A stretch of 64,000 nt of DNA from Megascapheus bottae (GCA_024803745.1 JANJXV010000153.1:992001-1056000), one strand, 5' to 3'. Positions 21,323 through 33,653 are shown, counted from the stretch's first letter. The notes: a model not told the origin generated them from the letters alone. Numbers and translations are program-made.

Positions 21323-21724
21323 CTTTCTTCCTCCTGAGCCACAGGCCAAGGGAACTGACTTGAGCTGGTTGTCACATACAGTGGCTTGGTTACCAGGGTT
21401 CCATATACTGTTCCATTGTGAGGGAGGTAGGGTCACCTTTCAAGGCCCAATGACCAAAGCTCCTTGCTCACAGAACACCTCCCCAAAGACATACTGGAGG
21501 CTGAATCTCCCTTCCCACCTCACATATGGATGTAGTAAACAGCACACCTTTTTGTTCAAATCCCAAGTCATTAACTAGGCGTAAGTGCTAGCCTGGTCTC
21601 AGGCTCAAGGAGCCTTTCTTAGGTAAGATCCAAACTTAACTGTCACTATTCCCCTTAGACTTCACAAGACATTTTGCTTCACAGTGCCTTCTCAGCTTGC
21701 ATTTTGCCTCTTGCACATTTTTTT

Positions 21725-21900
21725 GCTAGTCCTGGGACTTGACCTCAGAGCCTGACCATTGTTCTTAGGCTTTCTTTAGGCTATAGCTGTCCCACCAAGC
21801 CACAGCACCACTTCCAGAGTTTTCTATGTATATGGTACTGCAGAATCAAACCGGACTCTTTTTGTGTTTTAGCCAAGCACTCTACAAATAGATGAAAGAC
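21725..21900 (-). repeat. ID-like dimeric SINE in arm 2
   Basis: Antisense partner of the SINE at 5,950-6,165 (gctagtcctgggacttgacc). Confidence 0.8.
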
Positions 21901-22144
21901 CCAGGCCATCTTGCACATATTTTTCACTTCAATCTACTAGGACGTTGTTAGGTTTCTGTATCCTAATCTATTTTTCTTCCTGATGAATATCTGTGCTGTC
22001 ATCTGTAAAAATGCAAGTGGGAAAATCACAGAAGCATTGGTGACATAAAAAAAGTCTTACAGACATAGATAAGTGTTCATTCTTTGTAGGAGAAAGGATA
22101 TTTTGATATGAAAATGATGACTATTTATAAATACTTAATCGGGG

Positions 22145-22356
22145 TTTAGACTTTGGCCCAGTGGTAGAGTGCTTGCCTAGCATCCATGAAGATCTAGGTT
22201 TGAGTCCTTAATATCACACAGATATAAAAATCCATATGGCAATGTGGCTCAAGTGGCAGAGGGCTAGACTTGGGAAAAGCCAAGATCAGTGCTCAGGCCC
22301 TGAGTTCAAGCCCCAGGAATGGCAGAAAAAACAAAAGAAAAGAAAAGAAAAGAAAT
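22145..22356 (+). repeat. ID-like dimeric SINE with (AAAAG)n tail in arm 2
   Basis: Head ggcccagtggtagagtgctt, right monomer gcaatgtggctcaagtggca, then a short AAAAG tail at about 22,332-22,356. Confidence 0.85.
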
Positions 22357-22460
22357 GTGCTTTTTACAAGTTATTCACTCCCAGCATTTGCCTCTGAATT
22401 CTTCGCTTCTGCATCTTGTGACTTATCCCTTTCCCTCAATGTAGACAAGAAAAACAGATT

Positions 22461-23400
22461 TTTTACTTGCTATCCTGTTGTCCAATTTTTGGATATTAAT
22501 TCAAAATACAATATTGCCTGAAATATTGTGCGTGTGCATATGTGTGTATCTGCCAATGTGTGCATGCACACATGTGTACAGGGTTTAGGGCTTACTCATA
22601 GGGCCTGTGTGATAACCCTCAGCATCCTTTCCTCAAAGGTATTGGTCTTTCACTTGTAGCTTATTATAGCTAATTGGAGTTGAGAGATTCACTCAATTTC
22701 TTGCCCTGTGCATTGGAACCCAGTGCTGGGTTCTCATATTGTTAATTGTAGCTATAGAGAAGCCTGAGGTCTGGGGACTCTCGTTAGTATCCAGCCCCTG
22801 AAAGAAAGTCACTGATAGAAATCTTTATCTTCAGTTAAGCACGAATAAATAAGGCAAAAGTGGAACTGTGGCTCAGTTCCTCTTGTAGCAGCCATGAGAA
22901 AATTAGTAATTGGCAGCACCTGGTCCCTGAGAGAAATCCTTAGCACTGGTTCAAAAAAAGAAATAAAATAATGAAAAAAATTAAAACTTGCTGAGGAATC
23001 CATAAGGATAAACGTGCCTGTGAATAATCTTGTCATTTCAGATTCCCTCAAGAGCTTATGTCTCTCTATATTTTTTTCAAGTTTTTTTTAAAGATATTTA
23101 CATATTTTCTATCTTTCTTAAACAGAGATAGCCATCCACAAAACACAAACACAAACTCTCACACAGTATACCACCCACCCATAAGTGTCTGGCTATGTAT
23201 ATATGTATAGTCATATGTATTGATCTGTCTCTCTATACTAATATATAAATGCATAAACATATGTATTTAGACAAACAGGAAACATACATAGATAGGTCTC
23301 AGGCATTTCCAGATTTTGTGCAAGTCTTCTGAGTACAACTTACCATTGTATTGTTTGTCAAGATAGAGTCCCTCTAACTTTTGGCCAGCTTCTTGTCCTT
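22461..23400. other. Unassigned AT-rich spacer
   Basis: Contains a TG-rich stretch near 22,530-22,580 and worn SINE pieces near 22,680-22,760. No gene seen. Confidence 0.5.
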
Positions 23401-23404
23401 TGAT

Positions 23405-23610
23405 ACTTTTTTCTGCCAATCCTGGGTTTTGAACGCTAGGCCTGGATGCTGTCACTGAGCTTGAGCTTCTTGCATTCAGTAGTTTATTGCAGATAAGAGT
23501 CTCATGGAGTTTCTGTCCTGGGCTGGCTTTGAATTTTGATCCTCAGATCTCAAACTCCTGAGTAGCTAGGATGACAGTCTTGAGCTACCAGCACCTGGTT
23601 CCTTTGCCTC
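23405..23610 (-). repeat. Antisense SINE
   Basis: ttttctgccaatcctgggtt through gagtagctaggatgacagtc. Confidence 0.75.
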
Positions 23611-25385
23611 TTTTACCCTTTTTTTGGCCCCACCACAGCCATGGTATCTACCTTCCTATGTTCTCTCCACCTGCCCCCAGACAGGGGTCTGACAGATGCT
23701 TTCCACCCACTTATTCATGTCCTCCTCTGTATTGGCTGACAGCTAAGACATGCACTCACTTGTCTGGATGCCAAACACAAAGCCATGTGATTGTTTCTCA
23801 GTCTGGAACATCCTATCAGATTTATAGCACCACAGAGGGTCAGGTTGATGCTCCTCCAGGGCTTCTTAAATTGTTCTCATATTAATCCACAACACGTTTG
23901 TCATCACTTGTCCAGCTAATTCATGGACTAAAGCAGCATTCCCTACAAACTTAGATCCCAATACCATGAGGACACTCAAGGGTGCATTAGGAGTGTGACC
24001 TGCAGGTGGATGTGAGCCTGTCTAAGTTGGAGGGGATTTCTCCACCACAGGAAATGGAATACAAATTTAGAATCTGCTTTCATGAGGTGACAATCTCTGG
24101 CAGATGTTCTTATCAAATGTGGCACTGCCTACTTCCAGCTTAAAACATGGGTTGATGACCCAGCATAACTGAATGTATTCACCCCTGCCCAACACATAGG
24201 CTGGGACCCTGAACTTTCAGGTAGCATTTGGCTTTGAAGGTCATGAGATCTTAGTCTACAAATGATGAGCCCCCTCCCGTGAGGCATAGCAAACGGAGCC
24301 AAAGTGCAACCCAGTTATGCACCAGATCAAGCTTCCCTTCTTCAGTAGGGTATGGTTTGAAAACTGTGCATAGCTTCTGTTTGAACCCAGTCCAGAAAGG
24401 AAAGTCCATGAAACTCTCATTTCCAATTAACTGCCAAGAAAAAGCCAAAGATAGAGATGAAGCTCAAGAGAGCTAGAGAGCCATCTGAAAAGAATGGTTA
24501 CACCCTGCAACATCCTCATTACCTGATCTTGAAAACATCTCTGCGTGCATCCCAGCATGCAGCCAGCATCTGGGATTGACAGTGACCCCTGCGCCCATTG
24601 GCAATCTGCACTGTCTCTGACATCTGTAATGTGAACCTCATTCTGTTGGGTTTGTGAAGCGGTGTCAACCCTGCAGAAGGACCCAACTGTGCCCTAACTC
24701 CCACTGTCCCCTTGGGCCCCTAGTATTCCCCCATCTGCACCCCTCCTGTGGCTTCTGATCCTAGGGAGCCCTCCTGCCCTGTCCAACACTCACATGAAGT
24801 GCATATTTCTTCTCCTGGGGCAACTTCTCCACAGAGAGTAAATGACATGCCCACTCTCCAGGCACGGGGAGATCCTGCCCAAGTAGCAAATCAGTGATAA
24901 GGAAATAAAGTGATGAATAGAATTTTAGATCCTGATGGTAGACAGTCTGCAAAATCCAAGGGAGAATGGAATTGGAGGGGACCAGGGATCAGGATGTGGG
25001 CATGGAGCTTCCCTGCCAAGGGGGTAGGGGAAGTCACAGGCTGGGGGATGCACAGGATGATCCATGGGCCCTGTGCAGCTACTGGGTCACCCCCTTCTTC
25101 ATCTCAGCCTTTGGCTTTGAGCTCTGTGATCGTCAAGATGTGCACAGTCTGTACTCTGGCTGGCAGAAGAAAGGACCCTGGGAAGACAATTGTAGACCCT
25201 TTGTGAATGTAGGAAGGGGAAGGCTGGACAACCAATCCAAGAGGAGCTAAAACTGGAGTCGAGGGGTGTGCAAGGAGTGGGTGTGAGGGTTGTGGGCAGT
25301 CACAGTCACGGCAGAGGTGGCTCTGTCTGTGGGGTGAGTGCCTCCCTGCAGGCACAGCACTGGACATATCAGAGATCCACATGAA
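23611..25385. other. Repeat-poor sequence, function not recognised
   Basis: Higher in G+C than its surroundings by eye and nearly free of SINEs, apart from a worn antisense piece near 24,340-24,440. Short open frames occur on both strands, none with a recognised domain. An 81-bp exon-like block with AG and GT borders lies on the minus strand at 24,794-24,874; it is weak evidence. Copy B has lost 582 bp of this stretch. Confidence 0.45.
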
Positions 25386-25387
25386 AA

Positions 25388-25505
25388 GGAAAAGCTGGAA
25401 ATGGCACTATGGTTCAAATGGTAGAGCATCAACCTTGAGCAAAAGAGCTCAGGGACAGTACCCAGGACCTGAGTTCAAGCCTCATGACTGTAAAAGAAAA
25501 AGAAC
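25388..25505 (+). repeat. SINE right-monomer fragment
   Basis: atggcactatggttcaaatg through gttcaagcctcatgactg and an A-rich end. Confidence 0.8.
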
Positions 25506-26740
25506 CAGGACTATGAGAGGGAACCTGGTACTCTCTTGGTCTAATCAGACACAAGAAGAGGCCGGGATAGGCTGTGGAAAAACACAGAGAACATCTTCCC
25601 CCAGCTCATCCTGTCCTGCATGCAGGGACAGCCATGTAACTAGGGCTACGGTGAGATCATCTTCACCCCTGTGCTGCCATCCGAATTGTAGGCCTCTGTC
25701 CTGCATGGGGTGTCCTGATGGCTGAGCAGGTGCCCTAACCCTAGATGTAGAGCAGCCACTGACTGTGGTATCTAAGGAGAGATCTGTTCCATAGCTATCA
25801 GGCCACCCAGCATGGGAGCCATAACCACCCCTCACCCAGGTAGAGGCCAATGGTTTTCCAGGTGCTACTAACATTGCCCCACCCCTAGCTCTGGGTACAC
25901 GTGACATTCCCTCCACAAGGAGCAGGACTAAGTGAAGGATCAGGAAGCTGCCTATGGGCTTCAGATGATGGCCAGGCTGGCACTACAGATGGCCTCAATC
26001 TGTCACCACCTTCCCCTGCCTCCATCATTCCTCCATCATGCCTCTCTACCTCCCACCCATTAACCTTGGAAACCAATGAACTGGGCTCTCATCATTCCTC
26101 TCATCTCTTCACCCACCTTGCCATGCGTCCATCCCTCTGTCACTTCCACCCCACACACATCTCACCACCAGCCACCCTCTAGCTTATGAGGATCCCAGAG
26201 GAAGCTCTTGGTGAAGGGCTTGTGACCACAAAACAGTTACTATCACCCGCTCCGGCCTGATCCACCACAGAATAAGAATAGCCAAGCAGGCACACACTGC
26301 AGCAGAGTTGCTCTGCTGCCACTCTGATTTCTTCATGGCCAGGACCTGGCTCTCCTCAGCCTCTCAGCTCAGTAACCAGAACATTGTGGTTTCACAGAGC
26401 CATGGCTTCCAGTCTCCATGGACACAATGACATCAAGGTGATGCCAACTTCCCCATCTCTATATACTTCTAACTATGGGATGGGAGCTGAGGTTCTCTTC
26501 TGTCACTCCATCCGCTAAGAGGCTCATGCAGATTTCTATCCTTTGCTCATCATGGTGACTCTTTGGTTAACAAGTCACTGCTGGGCTTCCAGTTCACCAC
26601 ATATAGAACCCATACTCCAACACTTTTCTTAGAAGGACTGATGACTTTTAAATATTCTCTAGTTTTAAATTTCTACTTCCTTCTCTTTTTCTTTTATATA
26701 TTTCCCTTCCTCACATCCTTCTCTTTTTTACCTTCCTTCT
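25506..26740. other. Repeat-poor sequence, function not recognised
   Basis: Overlapping open frames of 93-123 codons on both strands (for example 25,545-25,916 minus and 25,901-26,182 plus) look like products of G+C-rich sequence. None has a recognised domain, and similar ones in copy B differ by frameshifts. Confidence 0.45.
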
Positions 26741-26744
26741 TTCA

Positions 26745-26990
26745 TTCCTGGCCTTGAACTCAAAACCTGGAGCTTTTTCTTAGCTTTTCTTTGCTCAAGG
26801 TAGCACTCTAGCTCTTGAGCCACAGCTCTACTTCAATCTTTGTTCTTGCTCTAAACTGGGAGTATGAGTCTCATGCATTTTTCCCTTTGCTGGGTTGGTT
26901 TTAAACCACAATACTAAGATCAGGATCCTGAATATGCCTCGGATTACAGGTATTATCTAATCAAAATAAATTCCTGATTTCTTTTTTAGA
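26745..26990 (-). repeat. Antisense SINE, worn
   Basis: cctggccttgaactcaaaac through the right monomer into a worn 7SL-like half (cggattacaggtattatc). Confidence 0.65.
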
Positions 26991-27900
26991 CATAACTAGT
27001 TCTTTCAGGTGAGCCACCAGCCACTCATGCAAGAGCATTGCAAGATCCCAGCATTCATCTTGTCTCCAGTCTTATTCCATCCATTTCACAATGGTCATCT
27101 AAAGCACCCTGCTGCATGCCTGAAGTCGCAAGGAACGTTCTCAACGCCATGAGAAGCCCCCTTAAGCTCTGCCTCAGACATGCCCAGCCCCCATCCCACT
27201 TCCACATGAGCATTTGTTTAGGAGAAATTTCCTGAGTACATCATCATCTTTTCCTCACCATTCAAATTTCATCTTTGGAGTCATTTCTCCCAGACAAAGA
27301 GGAACATGATCCATGGTTTGATAGCAGCTCCAGTTTCATAGTCCCAGCCACCAACACCCCCCCCATTACCCTGCCAGACACCTGAATTCAAGGACAATGT
27401 TTTCACTACCCCTGACTCTTATCAAATGTTTTAACTTATACAGTGCATTAAAATAATTTTACTAAATGGAATAAACACATGGCATCAAGCTTCAGAATCT
27501 TTGCACCTGAACTTTTAGTGGATAACAAACACACCATCATTTCTGTAGCCAACAGAAATCTTAGCTTTGAGATTTCAGCATTCCTGGTATCCAAGTTTGG
27601 ATGTGCTAACACTGCCCTTAATGGGGCACTTCAATCACACAATCCCACAACAATCAATGTCATTTGACATTCACTGGTAGGTGGTGCTAGGAAAAAGACT
27701 GATGTGCCAACTCCATGCTGGCTTGACCTATGCCATCTTCAAACCTGGAGCAAGTGGGGCTCCTCTCTCCATGACACCTTTTGTCTACTTCCCCAGGAGG
27801 ACCTTTACCTTGAGACAAAATTATGAAGACTATCTCTACCAGCAAAGATTCCAGTGAGATGTGCCTACATGGATAAAGCTAAAATCTCACTAAAGTGAGG
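26991..27900. other. Unassigned spacer
   Basis: No repeat or gene recognised. AATAAA occurs at about 27,470, but with no transcript evidence. Confidence 0.45.
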
Positions 27901-27904
27901 TTGT

Positions 27905-28115
27905 TGGCAGTGCTGGAGCCTGAACTCAGGGCCTGGGCACTAAGCATTTGTACTCAAGACCAGCCCTTTACCACTTGAGCCCAAATTCCATTCCCACCTG
28001 TTTTTATTTTTGGTAGTAAGAATCTATCAGACTTTCCTGTTCTAGGTGACTTGGAACTTCCATACTCAGATCTCAGCCTCCTGACCAGCCTGGATTAAAA
28101 GTGTGGATCAGCCAT
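27905..28115 (-). repeat. Antisense SINE
   Basis: gcctgaactcagggcctggg through cagatctcagcctcctgacc. It ends at the breakpoint where copy B joins the zinc-finger exon. Confidence 0.75.
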
Positions 28116-28504
28116 GCGCCACACCTGAGGACTTCTGCCAGCACATTTTTTCCCAAAAATTGGAAGAGGAAGATGAGGGAGGGTTGGGCTCATCCTGCCC
28201 TGCATATGAAGGAGAGCATCCGCGAGTGAACTTCATTCCCTGTTGTAGGCTGCTGGAGGAAAAGGAAGCAAATAGGCACAGGCTGGCAGCAGATGCCACA
28301 GAACAACTTGTGACCAAGACTCCCAGAGCAGACCTCAGAATCGATGACAGAGTTGGATCTACCCAGTAACAGAGGCAGTGGTGACACCTGAAACTGCGCG
28401 TTTGAGCCTTTGCTGCTAGTAAACAGGGCCACCTATGTCTCAGTGAGAAAGGTGAGATTTTGGTGGAGAAGGTGAGATTAAACATTATGTATCATGCCAG
28501 AAGA
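28116..28504. other. Sequence present only in copy A, unassigned
   Basis: Contains an 88-codon plus-strand open frame starting inside the SINE (28,103-28,369) that is Glu/Arg-rich. Not recognised. It lies in the 2,197-bp block that copy B lost. Confidence 0.4.
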
Positions 28505-28998
28505 CAGACTATAAGGGGTCTTTTATTATTCCAAGTGAAATTTTGGATTTCCTCCTCTGTTTCTTTAAAGAATGACATTGGGATATTGATGAATATTGCA
28601 CTGAATTTGTAGATAGTCCTTATCAAGATTGCCATTTTTACAATATTACTTCTTCCAAACCAGGAGCATAGGTATTTGCATTTCCTCAGTTCTGCTTTAA
28701 TTTCCTTCTCCAGGGTTTATAGTTCCATCAAAAAGGTGCTTTACATTCTAAGTTAATTCCTAGGTATTTTATTTTCTTTGATAGCAAAATGAGTTGCTAT
28801 CCTGATTCTTGCCTCATTCCTCTCATTTGTTGGCATATAGGAAGGCAGTTGACACTGAGGGTTAATTTTATACCCTGCTACCTTACCAAAGTTTTATATC
28901 AGCTCAAGCAGCTTCGGAGTAGAGTCTATAGGGTTCTTTAAATACAGAATCATGTCATCTGTAAGGAGAGAAAGTTTCAGTTCCTCTTTCCCTTTTCC
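28505..28998 (-). mobile_element. L1 piece, inverted 5' part of a twin-primed insertion
   Basis: Matches L1 ORF2 near the end of the RT region (gaatgacattgggatattga; cagaatcatgtcatctgtaa) on the minus strand. It joins a plus-strand L1 piece at about 28,998. Confidence 0.8.
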
Positions 28999-29400
28999 TC
29001 CTCACTCCAGTTAGAATGGAAAAGATCCAGAAATCTGATAACGTATGCTGGAGGGGATGTGGCCAGGAGGGATCACTACTACACTGCTGGTGGGATTGCA
29101 AACTCGTTCAACCACTATGGAAAGCACTATGGCAGTATCCCAAAAAGACTAAACATAGAGCTCCCCTGTGATCCAGCAATTTCACTACTTGCCAATCGTC
29201 CAGATAGGACACACTAAATTCACTAGAACAATAACATTTATCACAGCACTATTTAATATAACAAAGGTATGGAACCAACCCAGATGCCCGTCAGTTGATG
29301 AGTAGATCAAATATGGTATTTTTACACAATGGAATTCTGTGCTTCTGTCAGAAAGAATGACATAGACGAATTTGTAAGGAAATAGAAAGACTGTAAAGTT
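28999..29400 (+). mobile_element. L1 piece, 3' part of the same insertion
   Basis: Plus-strand ORF2 C-terminal region (ctccagttagaatggaaaag; tggccaggagggatcactac; tatggaaccaacccagatgc). It lies 3' of the preceding piece in L1 order, so an inversion at insertion (twin priming) is the simple reading. No poly(A) end is seen. Confidence 0.8.
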
Positions 29401-29457
29401 TAGAAATTAGTTTCTGTCTCCTTCTCTCTCTCCTTCTCTATCTCTGTAAAATTTAGA

Positions 29458-29498
29458 AGTTCCTGTTTCTCTCTCTTTTCTCTCTTTCTCTCTCTCTT

Positions 29499-29574
<76 letters not shown>
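29458..29574. repeat. (TC)n microsatellite
   Basis: About 115 bp of nearly pure TC repeats, only in copy A within this window. Confidence 0.95.
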
Positions 29575-29576
<2 letters not shown>

Positions 29577-29755
29577 CAATCCTTAGGCTTGAACTCAGGG
29601 CCTGAGCTACTTTTGCTCAAGGTTAGCACTCTACCATTTGAACAACAGTGCTGCTTCTGGCTTGCTCTTTTCACGTAGTATTGAGGAATCTAACCCAGGC
29701 CTTCATCCTTGATAGGTTAGCACTCTACCACTAAGCCACACAGTCAGCTTTTAGA
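29577..29755 (-). repeat. Antisense ID-like dimeric SINE
   Basis: ccttaggcttgaactcaggg through gataggttagcactctacca. It abuts the decayed end of the finger exon. Confidence 0.8.
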
Positions 29756-29756
29756 G

Positions 29757-31954
29757 GTTTCTGACAAAGGTTTTCCTACATGCTATTATTTCTTCTGTGA
29801 GTGCTCTTAATGCTTGCTGAAGGTTGACTTTGTTTAGAAGATTTACCCTAATGCTCCCATATACAGAGATTCTATATATAGCTAAATGTTTTTCATTACT
29901 CAGAATTTCTCTATTGTGTATGTTCTGAAATGTACTGAAGACTGACTTCTGATTAAAAGTCATTGCACATTTGTTCTATTCATTAGTTTTCTTTTCTTCT
30001 ATGGGAATCAGGTTTGTGATGAACACAGAAGTATGCCTTCCAGGTCAAACACTTTCCACATTTGTAATATTCATAAGGTTTTTCTCTCCTATGTGCATTT
30101 TATACTTAGTCATGCGTTCATGATGGATTTTTCATATTCTTATATTCATACCATTTTTATCCTGTGTCTGTGTGGTATCATGCAAACTCAACTATGAGTT
30201 CTTCAAAAAAATTCCCTTTCATTTTATTCATAGGATTCTATCCTGTGGGTGTTTAGTGATAAATCTTGACTTGTGCCTTCTGGGGAAAAGACTGAACATT
30301 TGCTACATTCATTAAGGGTTTTATCTTGTGTTGGTTCTGTGACACAAGCTGAGTTTTCTTCCACAGACTAAAAAGTCTTTCCTATTTATTACATTGCTAA
30401 GGCTTCTCATATGTGTGAACTCTCTTACGCTTCCTGAAGGGTGAATACTGCACGAAAGACTTTCGACTTTGGTTATATTCCTAGGGTTTCTAATATGTGT
30501 GAATTCTGTTATGCCTCCTGTAATGTGACTTACATCTGAAGGTCTTACCACATTTGTTTCTCTCCTGTGTGTGTTCTCTGATGCAATTTGAGGGAAGACT
30601 TCCATTTGAAAGACATTCCACATCGGTTACATTCATAAGGTTTTTCTCCTCTTTGAATTGTCTTATGCATGTTGAGGTTTGGCTTCTGTGTGAAGGACTT
30701 TCCACATATGTTACACTCATAAGGTGTTTCTCCTGAGTATATTCTCTGATGAACATGGAGTTTTACCTTCCATTTGAAAGACTTTCCGCATTCACTACAT
30801 GCATAAGTTTTCTCTCCTGTGTGTGTTCTATTATGCCCATCAAGATATGACTTCCACTTGAAGGTCTTTCCACATTTGTTGCACACATAAGGTTTCTCTC
30901 CTGTGTGTGTTCTTTGATGCAATTTGAGGGAAGATTTCTGTCGGAAAGACTTTACACATTGGTTACATTCATAAGGTTTCACTCCTGTGTGTATTCTCTG
31001 ATGAACACGAAGTTTTCCCTTCCCTTGGAAAGACTTTCCACATTCATTACACTTATAAGATTTCTCTCTCCTGTGTGTGTTATTTGATGAACTCGAAGGT
31101 GTATCTTCTGGGTGAAAGACTTTTCACATTTGTTACATTCATAAGGTTTCTCTTCTGTGTGTCTTCTCTGGTGCAAAGTGAGGTATGATTTCAGTCTAAA
31201 AGTCTTCCCACATTTATCCCATTCATAAGATTTCTCTTCTGTGTGAGATCTCTGATGTGTGCTGAGAGCTGAATTCTGGGCAGAAATTTTATTACGTTCC
31301 TCATATTCATAAGGTTTGTCTTCTCTTGGAGATCGAGGTTGGAGCGTCAGGTCTGACTTCTCAGAAATTAATTTTCACACTTGATGTAGGCATCACATAT
31401 CTCAGGATATTTGCTCTGAGGTATTGTAAGGCGTATTTCATTACTGAAAGATTTCTCACATTCACTACATGTATGAGGAGTCTCTCCTGTGTACATTTTC
31501 AGATGTGTAGTGATGGTCGGTGTTAAGTACAATATTTTTCATCACACAGTACATTTAGCAGTTTTCCTCCCTCCCTGAAGAATTTCTTGGGCAGGGAGAA
31601 CAGAATTATGATACTGCAGATCTTTTGGACTGTCACAATCATGAATAAAATGCTCTGAATAGCCGATGGATTTTTTAAGAACAGGAGACATACGAGATCT
31701 ATATGCAGCATGCATCTCATCAGGCTTAGGAGACAGAAGCATGTTCTGACACTTAATGAACTCCTCAGTCCTCACCCCTAAGTTGTTACCGTTATTACTA
31801 ATCAGCTCTCGATTATGTGTAGAGCTCAAATTTAAAGTTGTTGCTAATCTCACGTTTTCCTCCACTTCGATACTACTTGCAACTGCTACTTCACAAAGAC
31901 ATTCATGTGGACTTTCCTGGCAGGTCTTGAACACATTTTCCATTACCTGGACAT
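29757..31954 (-). pseudogene. KRAB C2H2 zinc-finger gene, finger exon (copy A)
   Basis: Last exon of a leftward KRAB zinc-finger gene, a family of DNA-binding nuclear repressors. The acceptor CATTTTAG is followed by phase-matched DVQVMENVFKTCQESPHECL and a 133-codon spacer that ends in two adjacent TGA codons (31,539-31,544) before any good finger. Past these: worn fingers to about 31,080; a GA insertion at 31,074-31,080; then an open run of about six fingers ([60 protein letters not shown]) with TGEKPY linkers; then a 14-nt deletion at 30,556 that ends the frame (stop at 30,545-30,547). Two of these fingers lost their last His (HQRIY, HKTIQ). Finger-like remains continue without an open frame to about 29,757. 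It cannot make a complete protein. Confidence 0.9.
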
Positions 31955-33184
31955 CTAAAATGAGTCATAGAAAAAAAGACACAAACATACATGAGATACA
32001 AATATTCCTTACTGTAAAGGTAATGACTTTACTTTCCCATCCTAAGTGTTAGATATTTTAAAATATAAAAGTGGAAATTGATTTGTGAGAAATATATGCT
32101 TTTCTCCCTAACATATTAAGAAAATGATATTTTACAATGACCAATAATGTTTTTCTCTGTTTTAGTTCTCTTTTTATATCACAGGAAATATTTATTGAAA
32201 TTACCCATCTATGTATTGCTACAGTTTTAAGCTGAGTACTACCTATAATATACCTGCAGCTGTTTTTTTTTTCAAATACTGTTTTGTTTATACATTGAGG
32301 AATAGCTGCCTTTCTTTTATTTTTGAGAAATAATCTAAATACTGTGCTGTTTTGCATCTTTTTAAAACTTTCTTCTCTTTTCTTTTCTTTTTTTTGTAGT
32401 TCATAGGCCTCGGTCCTGTCCCTGAACACTTCAGCAGAAGACTATAACCCCTATCCTTGAGCTACAGCCCCACATACTCTTTTCTAGAGTTAACTACAGA
32501 TAAGAGTCTCAGGTCCTGAGTAGCAGATAGGATTACCTTACCCAGTTTCAATGCTGTTTGCTTAAGTGAGGAACACGAATTTTTTCTAGATTCAGCGGCC
32601 ACAAGTTTGGTTTATATGTCTGTTTGCCTTTGATCCAAGCAAAACGATTCTTGAGAGTAAGGACTTACACCTATATCCCTTCAGTTACAACTTCTCACTA
32701 AAGTCTCAATTTAGGTATTTGTGGGAATTTTGAAATTTGTTTCTTTCCATTTGAAGTCTTATAAAAATTCCTTTTCTAACACTCCTGTCCCTCAGAACCA
32801 TGGAAGACCAGAAAATCCCCAGCTCATTGTCTAGTTAATTTTCTTATGTTGATTGAAACTTTGTTGTTTTTTTTCCTTCCATTCCTGGGTTTGAACTTAG
32901 GACCTACCCACTGTCCTTGGGTTTTCTCAAGACTAGTACCCTACCAATGAAGTCATTACTTCTGGCTTTTTCTATGTATGTGGTAATAAGGAATCAAACC
33001 TCTGTCTTTGTGCATGCTAGGCAAGCACTCTACCACTAGGCTCAATTTCTGGTGGAAAGGTCTGGTTCTGAATACCAGTCTCTTCCTACCAGCATAATGA
33101 TATTATCCTTATCAGAGAATAATGCCCTCACTTATTCCTTGTTTGCTCAATCATTTATAGTCTTAGTTTTAAACAAATGAAATT

Positions 33185-33248
<64 letters not shown>

Positions 33249-33653
33249 GTTTTGTGGTCATGGGACTTGAATTCTAGACCTGGCTGTCCTTCCGGAGCTC
33301 TTCAGCTCAAGGCTACTGCCCTATGTCTTTAGCCTCAACCCCACTTCTCATTTTCTATTGGTTCATTGGAGAGAAGAGTCTAAGGTGTTTTTGTGATAGG
33401 TCAGTCTTTGAACCTTGATCCTCAGATCTCAGCCTCCTAAGTAGCTAGGATTACAGGCATGAGCCACGGGCTCATGGCTTTCTCATTTTATTTTGTTTCA
33501 CAGTGATTTCTACAGAGAAATCTAACTTTAACTCTACTGCCACATAGAATTCATCATATCACCCTATGATTCTTGGTGCCGGGGGTTTGGGCTAGCATGC
33601 ACAAAGACCTGGTTCAGTTCCTTGGTACTACATACAAAGAAAAAGCCAGAAGT
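31955..33653. other. Intron between the finger exon and the KRAB-b exon
   Basis: Holds antisense SINEs at about 32,390-32,540 (worn), 32,875-33,055 and 33,249-33,480, the (TTTC)n tract, and the start of a sense ID-like dimer at about 33,570. No extra exon seen. The 123-codon open frame at 32,058-32,429 minus has no recognised domain. Confidence 0.7.
33184..33248. repeat. (TTTC)n microsatellite
   Basis: About 16 near-perfect units, directly before an antisense SINE, so it may have grown from that SINE's A-rich tail. Confidence 0.95.

Larger units (their letters stand above)
21096..22460 (-). repeat. Inverted-repeat arm 2 (copy A)
   Basis: Reverse complement of 5,413-6,789, with matching SINEs, RalGDS-like first exon and flanks (the cccatcatcctgcccac motif at one end, the atctgtttttcttgtcta motif at the other). 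It carries its exon in line with the REM blocks, so this arm is probably the source and arm 1 the transposed copy. Confidence 0.88.

Noticed and set aside
23571..23885. 104-codon open frame conserved in both copies as a gene
   Set aside because: It begins in a SINE, has no recognised domain, and conservation between recent duplicates is expected without selection.
25545..26182. Overlapping open frames of 93-123 codons on both strands
   Set aside because: Long frames on both strands at once fit G+C-rich sequence; copy B versions differ by frameshifts and no motif is seen.
29453..29674. Glu/Arg-repeat open frame on the minus strand
   Set aside because: Antisense reading of the (TC)n tract.
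30540..31070. CRISPR-like or satellite array with a period of about 84 bp
   Set aside because: The period is the 28-codon zinc-finger repeat; translation gives C2H2 fingers with TGEKP linkers.
32058..32429. 123-codon Lys-rich open frame as an extra exon
   Set aside because: AT-rich intron sequence with a low-complexity start, no domain and no fitting splice sites noted.
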